DNA of 12,975 nt from Microcaldota archaeon. Lineage in GTDB: Archaea; Micrarchaeota; Micrarchaeia; Burarchaeales; JACQQB01. Position numbers and translations under genes: made by a program. The stretch covers positions 1 to 12,975 of the forward strand of contig JACQQB010000009.1 of the NCBI GenBank assembly GCA_016207225.1. The letters are read 5' to 3'. Positions 1-6,415 of this stretch are shown piece by piece (position 1 is the first letter of the stretch; each line of letters opens with the position of its first letter). The notes below the pieces were generated by a model. It ran no database searches. It was not told the origin of the DNA and saw nothing but the letters and a program-made list of their open reading frames with translations.

Positions 1-1
1 A

Positions 2-43
2 CCTGAAGTTATTAACGGAAGAAGGCTAATAAAGCTTACCTAG
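2..43 (+). CDS. possible 3' end of an upstream gene (partial)
   Basis: One + frame is open from the window edge to a TAG at 41-43 and would end a protein with PEVINGRRLIKLT. The other two + frames stop at 4-6 and 27-29. The following gene starts 24 bases later with its own ribosome binding site and no well-placed TATA box, which fits a downstream gene in an operon. Thirteen residues are too few to name a family, and the open frame could be chance. Confidence 0.3.
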   Translation, partial: PEVINGRRLIKLT

Positions 44-57
44 GCACATATTTTTAA

Positions 58-63
58 GGTGAT
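58..63 (+). promoter_or_regulatory. Shine-Dalgarno site GGTGAT for the MazG-like gene
   Basis: GGTGAT pairs fully with the AUCACC part of the archaeal 16S rRNA 3' end and lies 4 bases before the ATG at 68. It overlaps the GTG at 59-61 that could be read as an earlier in-frame start, so it argues for ATG 68 as the real start. Confidence 0.7.
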
Positions 64-67
64 AAAT

Positions 68-316
68 ATGAGCAAACCAGTTGAATATTACAAGCAAAAA
101 TTCGGTTCTAACATTGAAAAGGCATTCGTTCATCTAGCAAAGGAAATGGGTGAGCTTGCAGGAGCCATTGAAAAAAACAACAAAGAAGTTATTGTCTATG
201 ACACAACTGAGATTGCAGGCATGCTTTTCTACTTTGCAGACCAGTTTAACTTCAACCTGCTGGAAAATGTGGAAGCAGTCTACACAAAAAAACTAGAAAA
301 GCTCCAGCAGAAATGA
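68..316 (+). CDS. small MazG-like nucleotide pyrophosphohydrolase-fold protein, one metal ligand missing
   Basis: This 82-residue all-alpha protein resembles the MazG/all-alpha NTP pyrophosphohydrolase family, which hydrolyses (d)NTPs to monophosphates using Mg2+ held by an ExxE...ExxD acidic set. Numbered from ATG 68, HLAKEMGELAGAI supplies ExxE as Glu26 and Glu29, and TTEIAGMLFYFADQF supplies the second helix with Glu48. The position where the family has Asp is Gly51 (GGC at 218-220), so the acidic set is incomplete. Size fits the single-domain MazG-like group. A GTG at 59 would add three residues, but the Shine-Dalgarno site favours ATG 68. The gene may follow a partial upstream gene as an operon member. 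The fold call is from pattern resemblance; whether it is active is open. Confidence 0.6.
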   Translation: MSKPVEYYKQKFGSNIEKAFVHLAKEMGELAGAIEKNNKEVIVYDTTEIAGMLFYFADQFNFNLLENVEAVYTKKLEKLQQK

Positions 317-326
317 TTTACAATAA

Positions 327-334
327 TAATTTAA
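327..334 (+). promoter_or_regulatory. TATA-like box before the GNAT gene
   Basis: TAATTTAA is centred about 29 bases before the ATG at 360, and no Shine-Dalgarno sequence lies just ahead of that ATG. This is the arrangement of an archaeal leaderless promoter. The match is loose and the region is generally AT-rich. Confidence 0.4.
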
Positions 335-359
335 GCTTTCTCAACTTAAATCGTACGTT

Positions 360-1163
360 ATGGAAGTAACTTATGAAATACGTTTTGCTGCTAATTTAGA
401 AGAAGTTCAACGAGTTCAGGCGTTTGAAATTGCCGTATGGGACGAAGCCTTATCCCCGATTGACTCTAAACCAATCAGAGGAGCCTATAAATTTTATGAA
501 AAATTATGGAAACTGGATAGAGACTCTATACTATGCGCTTTTCAAGATGGAGTACTGGTAAGTTATGTAGCGGTAGAGAGGATAAGGCCTCAAGACATTT
601 TAATGAATCCACTTACTACTGGAAGACACATGCCACCTTGGAGCCATGATCCCGATGAACTGTATAAGCAACACGGGAATGTCTGGTACATCATAAATCA
701 CTCGTCTAAAAACAAAGGGGCAAGCGAACAAATTCTTAAAAGACTAATAGACCTTGCAATTGGAAAAGGCATGCATTCAATCGCTGTAATATTCAACCTT
801 AGACATCCGTACCTTAGGAATCCTGCAGAATTCTGGGGAAGAATAGGTTTTGTACCAGTCCCTGATACCTACGATCCACAATGGCATTATCAATACGCTG
901 TTTCAGAGATTCCAAAGGGAGAATTTGTTTCTGGAGCAATAATCTGGGCACGTCTACTAACTCGTGATGAAAGGATGGAACAGCAAGCTAGGATAACTGA
1001 AGCTTCTAAGACTGCAGGTCCAAGCAGTGGCGGTTCATTGCGCAGAGCTGTTGACCAGGATGAAGATTTATTGCCGAACGGACCTCACTACGCTCGTTGG
1101 AAGCCTCGAACAATGCAAAGTCCGTGTCAAAGGAATCCCAATTTGCGAAGGGCTATAATCTAA
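360..1163 (+). CDS. GNAT-family N-acetyltransferase-like protein
   Basis: This 267-residue soluble protein looks like a GCN5-related acyl-CoA-dependent N-acetyltransferase; the substrate cannot be inferred. The GNAT pattern is a beta segment (NVWYIINHSS, about 107-116), an acyl-CoA pyrophosphate-binding-type loop and helix (KNKGASEQILKRLIDLA, 117-133), a further strand (SIAVIFNL, 140-147) and the late motif FWGRIGFVPV (158-167). Residues beyond about 205 form a Gly/Ser/Arg-rich, probably disordered tail that is not part of the usual domain. No signal peptide or membrane segment is seen. The start is the only ATG at the head of the frame and fits a leaderless transcript. It ends 2 bases short of the convergent lipoprotein gene. 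The family call is moderately secure. Confidence 0.6.
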   Translation: MEVTYEIRFAANLEEVQRVQAFEIAVWDEALSPIDSKPIRGAYKFYEKLWKLDRDSILCAFQDGVLVSYVAVERIRPQDILMNPLTTGRHMPPWSHDPDELYKQHGNVWYIINHSSKNKGASEQILKRLIDLAIGKGMHSIAVIFNLRHPYLRNPAEFWGRIGFVPVPDTYDPQWHYQYAVSEIPKGEFVSGAIIWARLLTRDERMEQQARITEASKTAGPSSGGSLRRAVDQDEDLLPNGPHYARWKPRTMQSPCQRNPNLRRAII

Positions 1164-1165
1164 TT

Positions 1166-3913
1166 CTATCCAAATACTGCAACTTCTGCCCAAATCGACC
1201 TAAGTAAATAACCCGGACTTGTATCATAAACTACAATCCTGAATCTTCTCCCATCGGGAGCTATCCAACTATAACTCTCACCAGGACATACTTTGACTTG
1301 TTGTAAAAGCTCATCTTGCTTTGAGTATATCCCTAAAGATGCACAGCTTATCCCATCAGAAGGAACAGTCAGGTCTAGCAATACTAATGTATAATCTGCA
1401 AAATCCAAACCTGGAATCCTATTCTCCTTTGCCTGCGTTAAGTTTTTCCCCTCATCTTCGTAAAGAGAATAGTAGTTAGACAAGACAACTTCAGCAGGCT
1501 TAGCTCTTATGTCAAAACTCTTACCCTCGGGCTGGTCTATCAACCCATAATTGAACGCTAGGCTACCATTAAGCCATTCCTTATCAGCCACTACTCTGAG
1601 AAATGCTTCATACACTCTAGCCTGCTCCTCAACATCTAGTTTAACATTTGCATTATCCTCAAGATTCTCTGCTATTTCGGGCACCTGGTTAATGCTTCCG
1701 TCAACACTGGCATAAGCAAACTGAGTTATTACTACAGACTTATTATTCCTCAAGCTAACTTCCTTGTATTTACTATTCAACAAGCCATTAATTGCAACTT
1801 CAATCTCCTCAAGACTTGCATCATTCCTGATGTTGAGTCTTTCAAACCAGTATAAGCCTACGTAATCCAGTTTCTTGAAGTACTCATAACTCATCGCAGC
1901 TTCATAACTATCATCTGAAATTAGTTTACCATAGTACCTTGCTCTTACTTTATCAAGAATATTCTGCATCCTGGTGTCAAATTTACTCTTATAGGTAGGA
2001 TTCTTAAACTGCAGATGTCCATTTCTTGGAATTACAAGCATCTCTGCATTAGTCTCATTCGCAATAACTGCATTAAAAACTAAAGTCCTCTCTAATTCCT
2101 CCAAATACTTGTCAAACCATTCGTCATCATGTGGCTCAGCAATATTTCCCTTCGTGTTTCTAGCAACAATCTGTGAATGTAAAATAACTTTCAGATCCTT
2201 CTCCCTGGCCTCTCTAACAATTTTTTTGATATCACTTATACTTGGGCCTATTGGATAATTCTTAATACTTCTAAACTCTATTTCAGGCATCGGCTCTATC
2301 GATGACATCTGCCAAAGCAATGGTATCCCTACCCAGCTCACGTTGTTCGCTTTTAAACGCTTAAATGTACTAGAATACAAAGGAAGATAGTCTGGGGTAT
2401 ACTCCTCCTTTAAAGTTACACCATTCACAAAGTTTCTAGCTTTGGGTGTGATTAAAGGCTTCATTGTGTAATTAAGTACAATCGCACTATCGAGCCAGAC
2501 CCAGGAACTAACAATATTCGTAATACTTATATCCCCACCAACATCTGTCTTGACTCCTCTTTTCTCACTGACCAACTCTCTACCGTCTGGGACCATTCCA
2601 CGGGCAAAATAATATGCATCTGGCTTATAACCATAAATTGTTAATGCCCATCGTTCATCCGCATATTTATGCATTTGCACATAACCATTGGAAACAAACA
2701 AAACTGGCTCCTCTCCCCCACTAGGAACAGAAACAATCAAACTTGTGGCATCCTGATTCTGTGCTCTCCATCCTCCTATCTTCTCATTCTTGATGTTACT
2801 TTGCGAGTCCACAACAAAGCTTCTAATCAAACTTGAGCCGCTATCTTTAACTTCAGTTAATAGTGTTGAGCTTCCAAGTGAATAAACATACTCCACATAG
2901 GATCCCTCATAAAGCTCTAGATTTACAGTAAAGACATTGCCAGACTTGTTCATTGCAGCAAATCTCATATTTTCGGCATACAAAGCATTTCGATACCACT
3001 GTACTGAGCCTAACTGCTCCACATTGCCAAAAATCCTAACGTTTGCATACTTAGGCGTATCCTCCGGCACTTCAACATTAAACACAACATTTATTTTCCT
3101 AGATTTTTCTAAAGTAAAGTTAACATTTGTTTTCTCAGCACTCTTTATCCCAACTTCCTGAGTATGATATTTATATGAGCCATCGTTTGTGGTAATGACT
3201 ACATTCTGCATTCCGGGTGTTATACCTGCAAGTTTAAACCTACCTTCGTAATCAGTGCCTAAATGCACACCTGCGATTGAAACAGTAGCATCAACTATCG
3301 CTTTATTCTCACTATCCTTTACATAACCTTCAAAAGTACCAGAATCATTCCTGCTTGCCTGAATATCCTCCCAGTCAGCAACAGCATCGTTTATAGTAAC
3401 ATCATTGCCAGCATACGCATACCTGAAAGTAATCTGCACATCCTTGCTAAAACTTTCTTTTTTGCCCCTTGGAAACTTATTGTAAGGGTCATCAGCATGC
3501 AAACCCCTGTCATAAACATAGCGAACCAACGAGCCTTTTTCCACTTTCACATCAGCTCTCCAATTCCTATCATCCACTTTGCTCATCTCTATCCTTTGCT
3601 TTTGGTAATTCGTGAAATCTTTCAGAACTAGATAAATCTTCTCATTAGGCGGAGTGTATTCCGGTATATTCACATTGAAAGTAAGCGTTACTTTACTCTC
3701 TTTAGCAACCTCAACCTTCGGCTCTTCTGCCTCATCAACTTGCTCCTCCACAGTCTCATTATCAATATCTTGAATCAGGACACTATCATTGGAGATGTTA
3801 AAAACCAAGGTTAGATTTCCAACAGACTTGTTTAATGGTATTACTGGCCCCTGCGTACAACCCAGAAGCAAAACAAGGATTATAATCGAAGCTATTGCTG
3901 CATTTTTAAGCAT
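1166..3913 (-). CDS. large surface lipoprotein: three starch-binding-like domains, CarboxypepD_reg-like domain, GH113-like TIM barrel
   Basis: This 915-residue protein starts with a hydrophobic signal and lipobox LLLGC (Cys19), so it is probably lipid-anchored outside the membrane. An acidic linker (about 50-75) follows. Starch-binding-like beta domains lie near 76-182, 272-383 and 388-475. Each has a YxY/YYF-plus-Gly strand (YVYDRG 132-137, YVYSLG 342-347, YYFARG 434-439) and ends in a Val/Ile-x-x-Trp segment (AVADW, KIGGW, IVSSW). Between the first two sits a carboxypeptidase-regulatory-like fold (GYVKDSENKAIVDATVSIAG, 196-215). Residues 490-820 resemble a GH113-like TIM barrel: NNVSWVGIPLLW (523-534), LDYVGLYWFERL (682-693), VVITQFAYASVDGS (727-740) and FDIRAKPAEVVL (800-811). 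A C-terminal beta region holds Cys857 and Cys876. The usual catalytic Glu of the TE(F/I)GY motif is Gln731, and the usual glycosidase acid/base site reads IPRN (628-631). It may therefore bind glycans rather than cut them. A leaderless-type promoter precedes it. Confidence 0.72.
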   Translation of the reverse strand: MLKNAAIASIIILVLLLGCTQGPVIPLNKSVGNLTLVFNISNDSVLIQDIDNETVEEQVDEAEEPKVEVAKESKVTLTFNVNIPEYTPPNEKIYLVLKDFTNYQKQRIEMSKVDDRNWRADVKVEKGSLVRYVYDRGLHADDPYNKFPRGKKESFSKDVQITFRYAYAGNDVTINDAVADWEDIQASRNDSGTFEGYVKDSENKAIVDATVSIAGVHLGTDYEGRFKLAGITPGMQNVVITTNDGSYKYHTQEVGIKSAEKTNVNFTLEKSRKINVVFNVEVPEDTPKYANVRIFGNVEQLGSVQWYRNALYAENMRFAAMNKSGNVFTVNLELYEGSYVEYVYSLGSSTLLTEVKDSGSSLIRSFVVDSQSNIKNEKIGGWRAQNQDATSLIVSVPSGGEEPVLFVSNGYVQMHKYADERWALTIYGYKPDAYYFARGMVPDGRELVSEKRGVKTDVGGDISITNIVSSWVWLDSAIVLNYTMKPLITPKARNFVNGVTLKEEYTPDYLPLYSSTFKRLKANNVSWVGIPLLWQMSSIEPMPEIEFRSIKNYPIGPSISDIKKIVREAREKDLKVILHSQIVARNTKGNIAEPHDDEWFDKYLEELERTLVFNAVIANETNAEMLVIPRNGHLQFKNPTYKSKFDTRMQNILDKVRARYYGKLISDDSYEAAMSYEYFKKLDYVGLYWFERLNIRNDASLEEIEVAINGLLNSKYKEVSLRNNKSVVITQFAYASVDGSINQVPEIAENLEDNANVKLDVEEQARVYEAFLRVVADKEWLNGSLAFNYGLIDQPEGKSFDIRAKPAEVVLSNYYSLYEDEGKNLTQAKENRIPGLDFADYTLVLLDLTVPSDGISCASLGIYSKQDELLQQVKVCPGESYSWIAPDGRRFRIVVYDTSPGYLLRSIWAEVAVFG

Positions 3914-3933
3914 ACATTTAGGTATATCAACCC

Positions 3934-3941
3934 TATTTAAA
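3934..3941 (-). promoter_or_regulatory. TATA box for the lipoprotein gene
   Basis: On the minus strand this reads TTTAAATA, a consensus archaeal TATA element, centred about 25 bases before the ATG at 3913. There is no Shine-Dalgarno sequence directly ahead of that ATG, so a leaderless transcript starting at or next to the start codon is likely. Confidence 0.65.
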
Positions 3942-3972
3942 TCATACTCCCCAAACTCAACTTAAACACTAA

Positions 3973-3979
3973 TTAAATA
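3973..3979 (+). promoter_or_regulatory. TATA box for the threonine synthase operon
   Basis: TTAAATA is centred about 24 bases before the ATG at 4000, with no Shine-Dalgarno sequence in between, which fits a leaderless transcript. It lies in the 86-base gap shared with the divergent lipoprotein gene, whose own TATA box is about 38 bases away. Confidence 0.6.
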
Positions 3980-3999
3980 CCTTTCTATTTACATACTTT

Positions 4000-5190
4000 A
4001 TGGATTATTGGCTAGAATGTATACACTGCAAGGCCACTTATTCAAAAGAAGAAATAATCTATACTTGTAAAAAATGCAAGGATATTCTAGATGTCAAGTA
4101 CACTTATGAAGATGGCTCACTGGATCAAGCCAGGCAAGGCGTATGGCGCTATAGAAACTTCCTTCCTATAGAGAATGGGAAGAAAATTGTAACACTAAAT
4201 GAAGGAAACACTACACTATTCAAATGCGATAATTTAGCCAAAGTTCTCGGTATAAGAGAACTCTATATCAAGAATGAGGGTGAGAACCCAACAGGAAGTT
4301 TTAAGGACAGGGGAATGACAGTCGGAGTTACTAAAGCTTTGGAGTACGGTGCAAAGGCTGTCGGATGCGCTTCAACTGGCAACACTTCTGCTTCTCTTGC
4401 AGCATATTCTGCAAAGGCCAATCTAAAATGCTTAATCTTCATTCCATCCGGAAAGATAGCCTTCGGAAAGCTTGCCCAGGCATTGGTCTATGGGGCGGAT
4501 GTCTATACAGTACAAGGTAATTTCGATAAGGCCATGGAGTTAGTTACCAAACTGGGCAAAAAAGGAAAAATCTACCTACTGAATTCAATAAACCCCTACA
4601 GGACAGAAGGTCAGAAGACTCTAGCTTATGAAATTGCTGAACAACTTGGGGAGGATAACTCTATAGACCGTGTATTCGTACCTGTCGGGAACGCTGCCAA
4701 CATCAATGCAATCTGGAAAGGCTTTAATGAATTCCTGAGATTTGATTATTTGGAAAAACTTCCAAGAATGTTTGGTGTCCAAGCAAAAGGAGCCAACCCC
4801 CTTGCAAGAACTTTCGAGTTGAATTCCAAATACAAGCCAATACCAAAACCAGAAACAATAGCAACTGCCATAAGGATAGGTAATCCAATAAGCTGGAAAA
4901 AGGCTACTGCCGCAGCTAAAAACTCAAATGGTTTCATATTCTCAGTTACTGATGATGAAATTTTAGAGGCACAGGCACTACTCGCACAAAAAGAGGGGAT
5001 TTTCGTAGAGCCTGCAAGCGCATCCAGCATTGCCGGCTTAAAGAAACTGGTGGAAGACAATGAAATCGGAAAAGATGAAAGAATAGTCTGCGTTACTACT
5101 GGAAACGGCTTAAAAGACCCGAACGTGGTCGTTGATAATTTTAAAAATAAAATAAAAAAGATAAAGGACATAAACAAGATAAAGTTGTGA
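4000..5190 (+). CDS. thrC: threonine synthase, archaeal type with N-terminal zinc ribbon
   Basis: Threonine synthase uses pyridoxal phosphate to convert O-phospho-L-homoserine and water to L-threonine and phosphate, the last step of threonine synthesis, in the cytoplasm. The protein is 396 residues, normal for the family. Cys7/Cys10 and Cys23/Cys26 form a small zinc ribbon typical of archaeal ThrC. Lys102 in NPTGSFKDRGM is the expected PLP Schiff-base lysine. TLNEGNTTL (65-73), STGNTSASLAAYSA (125-138) and TTGNGLKDP near the C-terminus are further family motifs. The phosphate-binding loop reads VPVGNAAN where VPVGNAGN is usual, a conservative change. The C-terminus is Lys-rich. It starts a two-gene unit; the aminotransferase begins 4 bases after its stop. 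Other fold-type II enzymes such as threonine dehydratase are less likely given the zinc ribbon and SFKDRGM. Confidence 0.93.
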   Translation: MDYWLECIHCKATYSKEEIIYTCKKCKDILDVKYTYEDGSLDQARQGVWRYRNFLPIENGKKIVTLNEGNTTLFKCDNLAKVLGIRELYIKNEGENPTGSFKDRGMTVGVTKALEYGAKAVGCASTGNTSASLAAYSAKANLKCLIFIPSGKIAFGKLAQALVYGADVYTVQGNFDKAMELVTKLGKKGKIYLLNSINPYRTEGQKTLAYEIAEQLGEDNSIDRVFVPVGNAANINAIWKGFNEFLRFDYLEKLPRMFGVQAKGANPLARTFELNSKYKPIPKPETIATAIRIGNPISWKKATAAAKNSNGFIFSVTDDEILEAQALLAQKEGIFVEPASASSIAGLKKLVEDNEIGKDERIVCVTTGNGLKDPNVVVDNFKNKIKKIKDINKIKL

Positions 5191-5191
5191 T
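5187..5191 (+). promoter_or_regulatory. Shine-Dalgarno-like GTGAT for the TTG-started aminotransferase
   Basis: GTGAT overlaps the thrC stop codon and lies 3 bases before the TTG at 5195. It supports translation of the aminotransferase by ribosomes that terminate on thrC. An in-frame stop at 5180-5182 excludes any earlier start. Confidence 0.5.
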
Positions 5192-5194
5192 GAT

Positions 5195-6415
5195 TTGGCA
5201 AAAGAAATAACCTCCGACTTAAGCAGCGAAATAAGGGCATCACCAATCAGACAACTATCGGCAGAATTTGAAAAGGTTGTTAAAAATGCTTCTTCAGGCC
5301 CAAGGCCAATAAGCTTTGGACTTGGAGAACCCTATGTAATGATACCTGAAAGCGCAATTAAAGGAGCTCAGGACTTTCTGCAAAATGCTTCAAAAGCTCC
5401 CCAGAAATATCCTTCAAACAATGGCATGCCAAACTTACGTGAAGCAATTTCTACATACTTAAAAAGATTCGGGTTGAACTTCCAAGCTCCAGAAATACTC
5501 ATTACAAACGGAGGAAGGGAGGCAATAATGCTTTCTATGCTAGCAACTTTGAATGAAGGAGACAAGCTGATCATTCCAAGCCCTTCCTGGGTTGCATACG
5601 CTGAACTTGCGAAGCTTAGGCTGGGCAAGAAGGACATCCTACTTCTACCAACAACACTGGAAAATAACTTCGTTCCGACCCTAGCGCAACTCGAAGCTAC
5701 CGTAAAAAAAGTAAAAGGAACTATGGCTAAAGATAGAAAAATAGTACTTCAGCTTACTGACCCCCACAATCCTACCGGTGCAATGTTCCCTCAGGAACTA
5801 AAAAAAGAAATAGCAAAATTAGCATTAGACCATGATTTACTGGTATTCTCTGATGAGATTTATGCCGGCCTAGTTGAACAGTATAAGAGCATAGCAACCT
5901 ATGATGGCATGCGAGACAGAACAATTGTTTTTGGCGGTGTTGCGAAAGTATTCTCCATGACTGCCTGGGGCTTAGGCTTTGTCGCTTGCCCAAATCCCAA
6001 TGTTTACAATTTGATGAATGCCCTTAAAGGCCACGTGAGCGTAACTCCAACAGTAACACAACAGGCCGCCAGCCCGGCATTCACTGATCCAAACTTCAGT
6101 ACCTATGCTGAAAAGAACAGAAGGATGTTCATAAAACGAGCAGGTATAGTCAACGAGTGGGCAGTTAGACATAAGCTCGGGCACAGTAAAACCGCCCCAG
6201 GAATGATCTACTCATGGATTTCTGTTGCCAAATCCGGCTTAAATGCAGATGAATTCTGCAAAAAGGCTGTTGAGCTGAGAGTCCTAGCAATTCCTGGCTC
6301 TGGATTCGGGGACGCGGCAGCAGATCCAGAACTCAACAAATACATACGCATCTCTTTATCTGCAAATGAAGAAGACTTGAAAGAAGGATTAGCAAGGCTT
6401 GAAAAACTATTCTAG
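5195..6415 (+). CDS. class I/II PLP-dependent aminotransferase, aspartate-aminotransferase-like, TTG start
   Basis: This 406-residue fold-type I enzyme most resembles archaeal aspartate/branched-spectrum aminotransferases, which move amino groups between an amino acid and a 2-oxoacid. Visible motifs are SPIRQL (16-21), ISFGLGEP (39-46), TNGGREA (104-110), DPHNPTG (189-195, Asn192), FSDEIYAGL (218-226, Asp220), the PLP lysine Lys251 in GGVAKVFSMTAWGLGF, and YIRISLSA with Arg385, the expected carboxylate binder. The Arg usually found in the GWRLG motif, which contacts the PLP phosphate, is Gly259. TTG 5195 is chosen because an in-frame stop lies at 5180-5182, the next ATG is residue 49, and the skipped part holds conserved SPIRQL. 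Position after thrC suggests amino-acid biosynthesis, perhaps aspartate supply for the threonine pathway. The exact substrate is not certain. Confidence 0.85.
   Translation: MAKEITSDLSSEIRASPIRQLSAEFEKVVKNASSGPRPISFGLGEPYVMIPESAIKGAQDFLQNASKAPQKYPSNNGMPNLREAISTYLKRFGLNFQAPEILITNGGREAIMLSMLATLNEGDKLIIPSPSWVAYAELAKLRLGKKDILLLPTTLENNFVPTLAQLEATVKKVKGTMAKDRKIVLQLTDPHNPTGAMFPQELKKEIAKLALDHDLLVFSDEIYAGLVEQYKSIATYDGMRDRTIVFGGVAKVFSMTAWGLGFVACPNPNVYNLMNALKGHVSVTPTVTQQAASPAFTDPNFSTYAEKNRRMFIKRAGIVNEWAVRHKLGHSKTAPGMIYSWISVAKSGLNADEFCKKAVELRVLAIPGSGFGDAAADPELNKYIRISLSANEEDLKEGLARLEKLF

Noticed and set aside
360..1163. GNAT gene as a recent horizontal transfer because of CGN arginine codons
   Set aside because: By hand count 8 of 22 Arg codons are CGN, compared with 4 of 17 in the aminotransferase gene; the difference is too small to support a claim.
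4746..5246. Open frame of 166 codons on - opposite thrC and the start of the aminotransferase
   Set aside because: It spans two conserved genes on the other strand and its Phe/Ser/Leu-rich composition follows from their codons.
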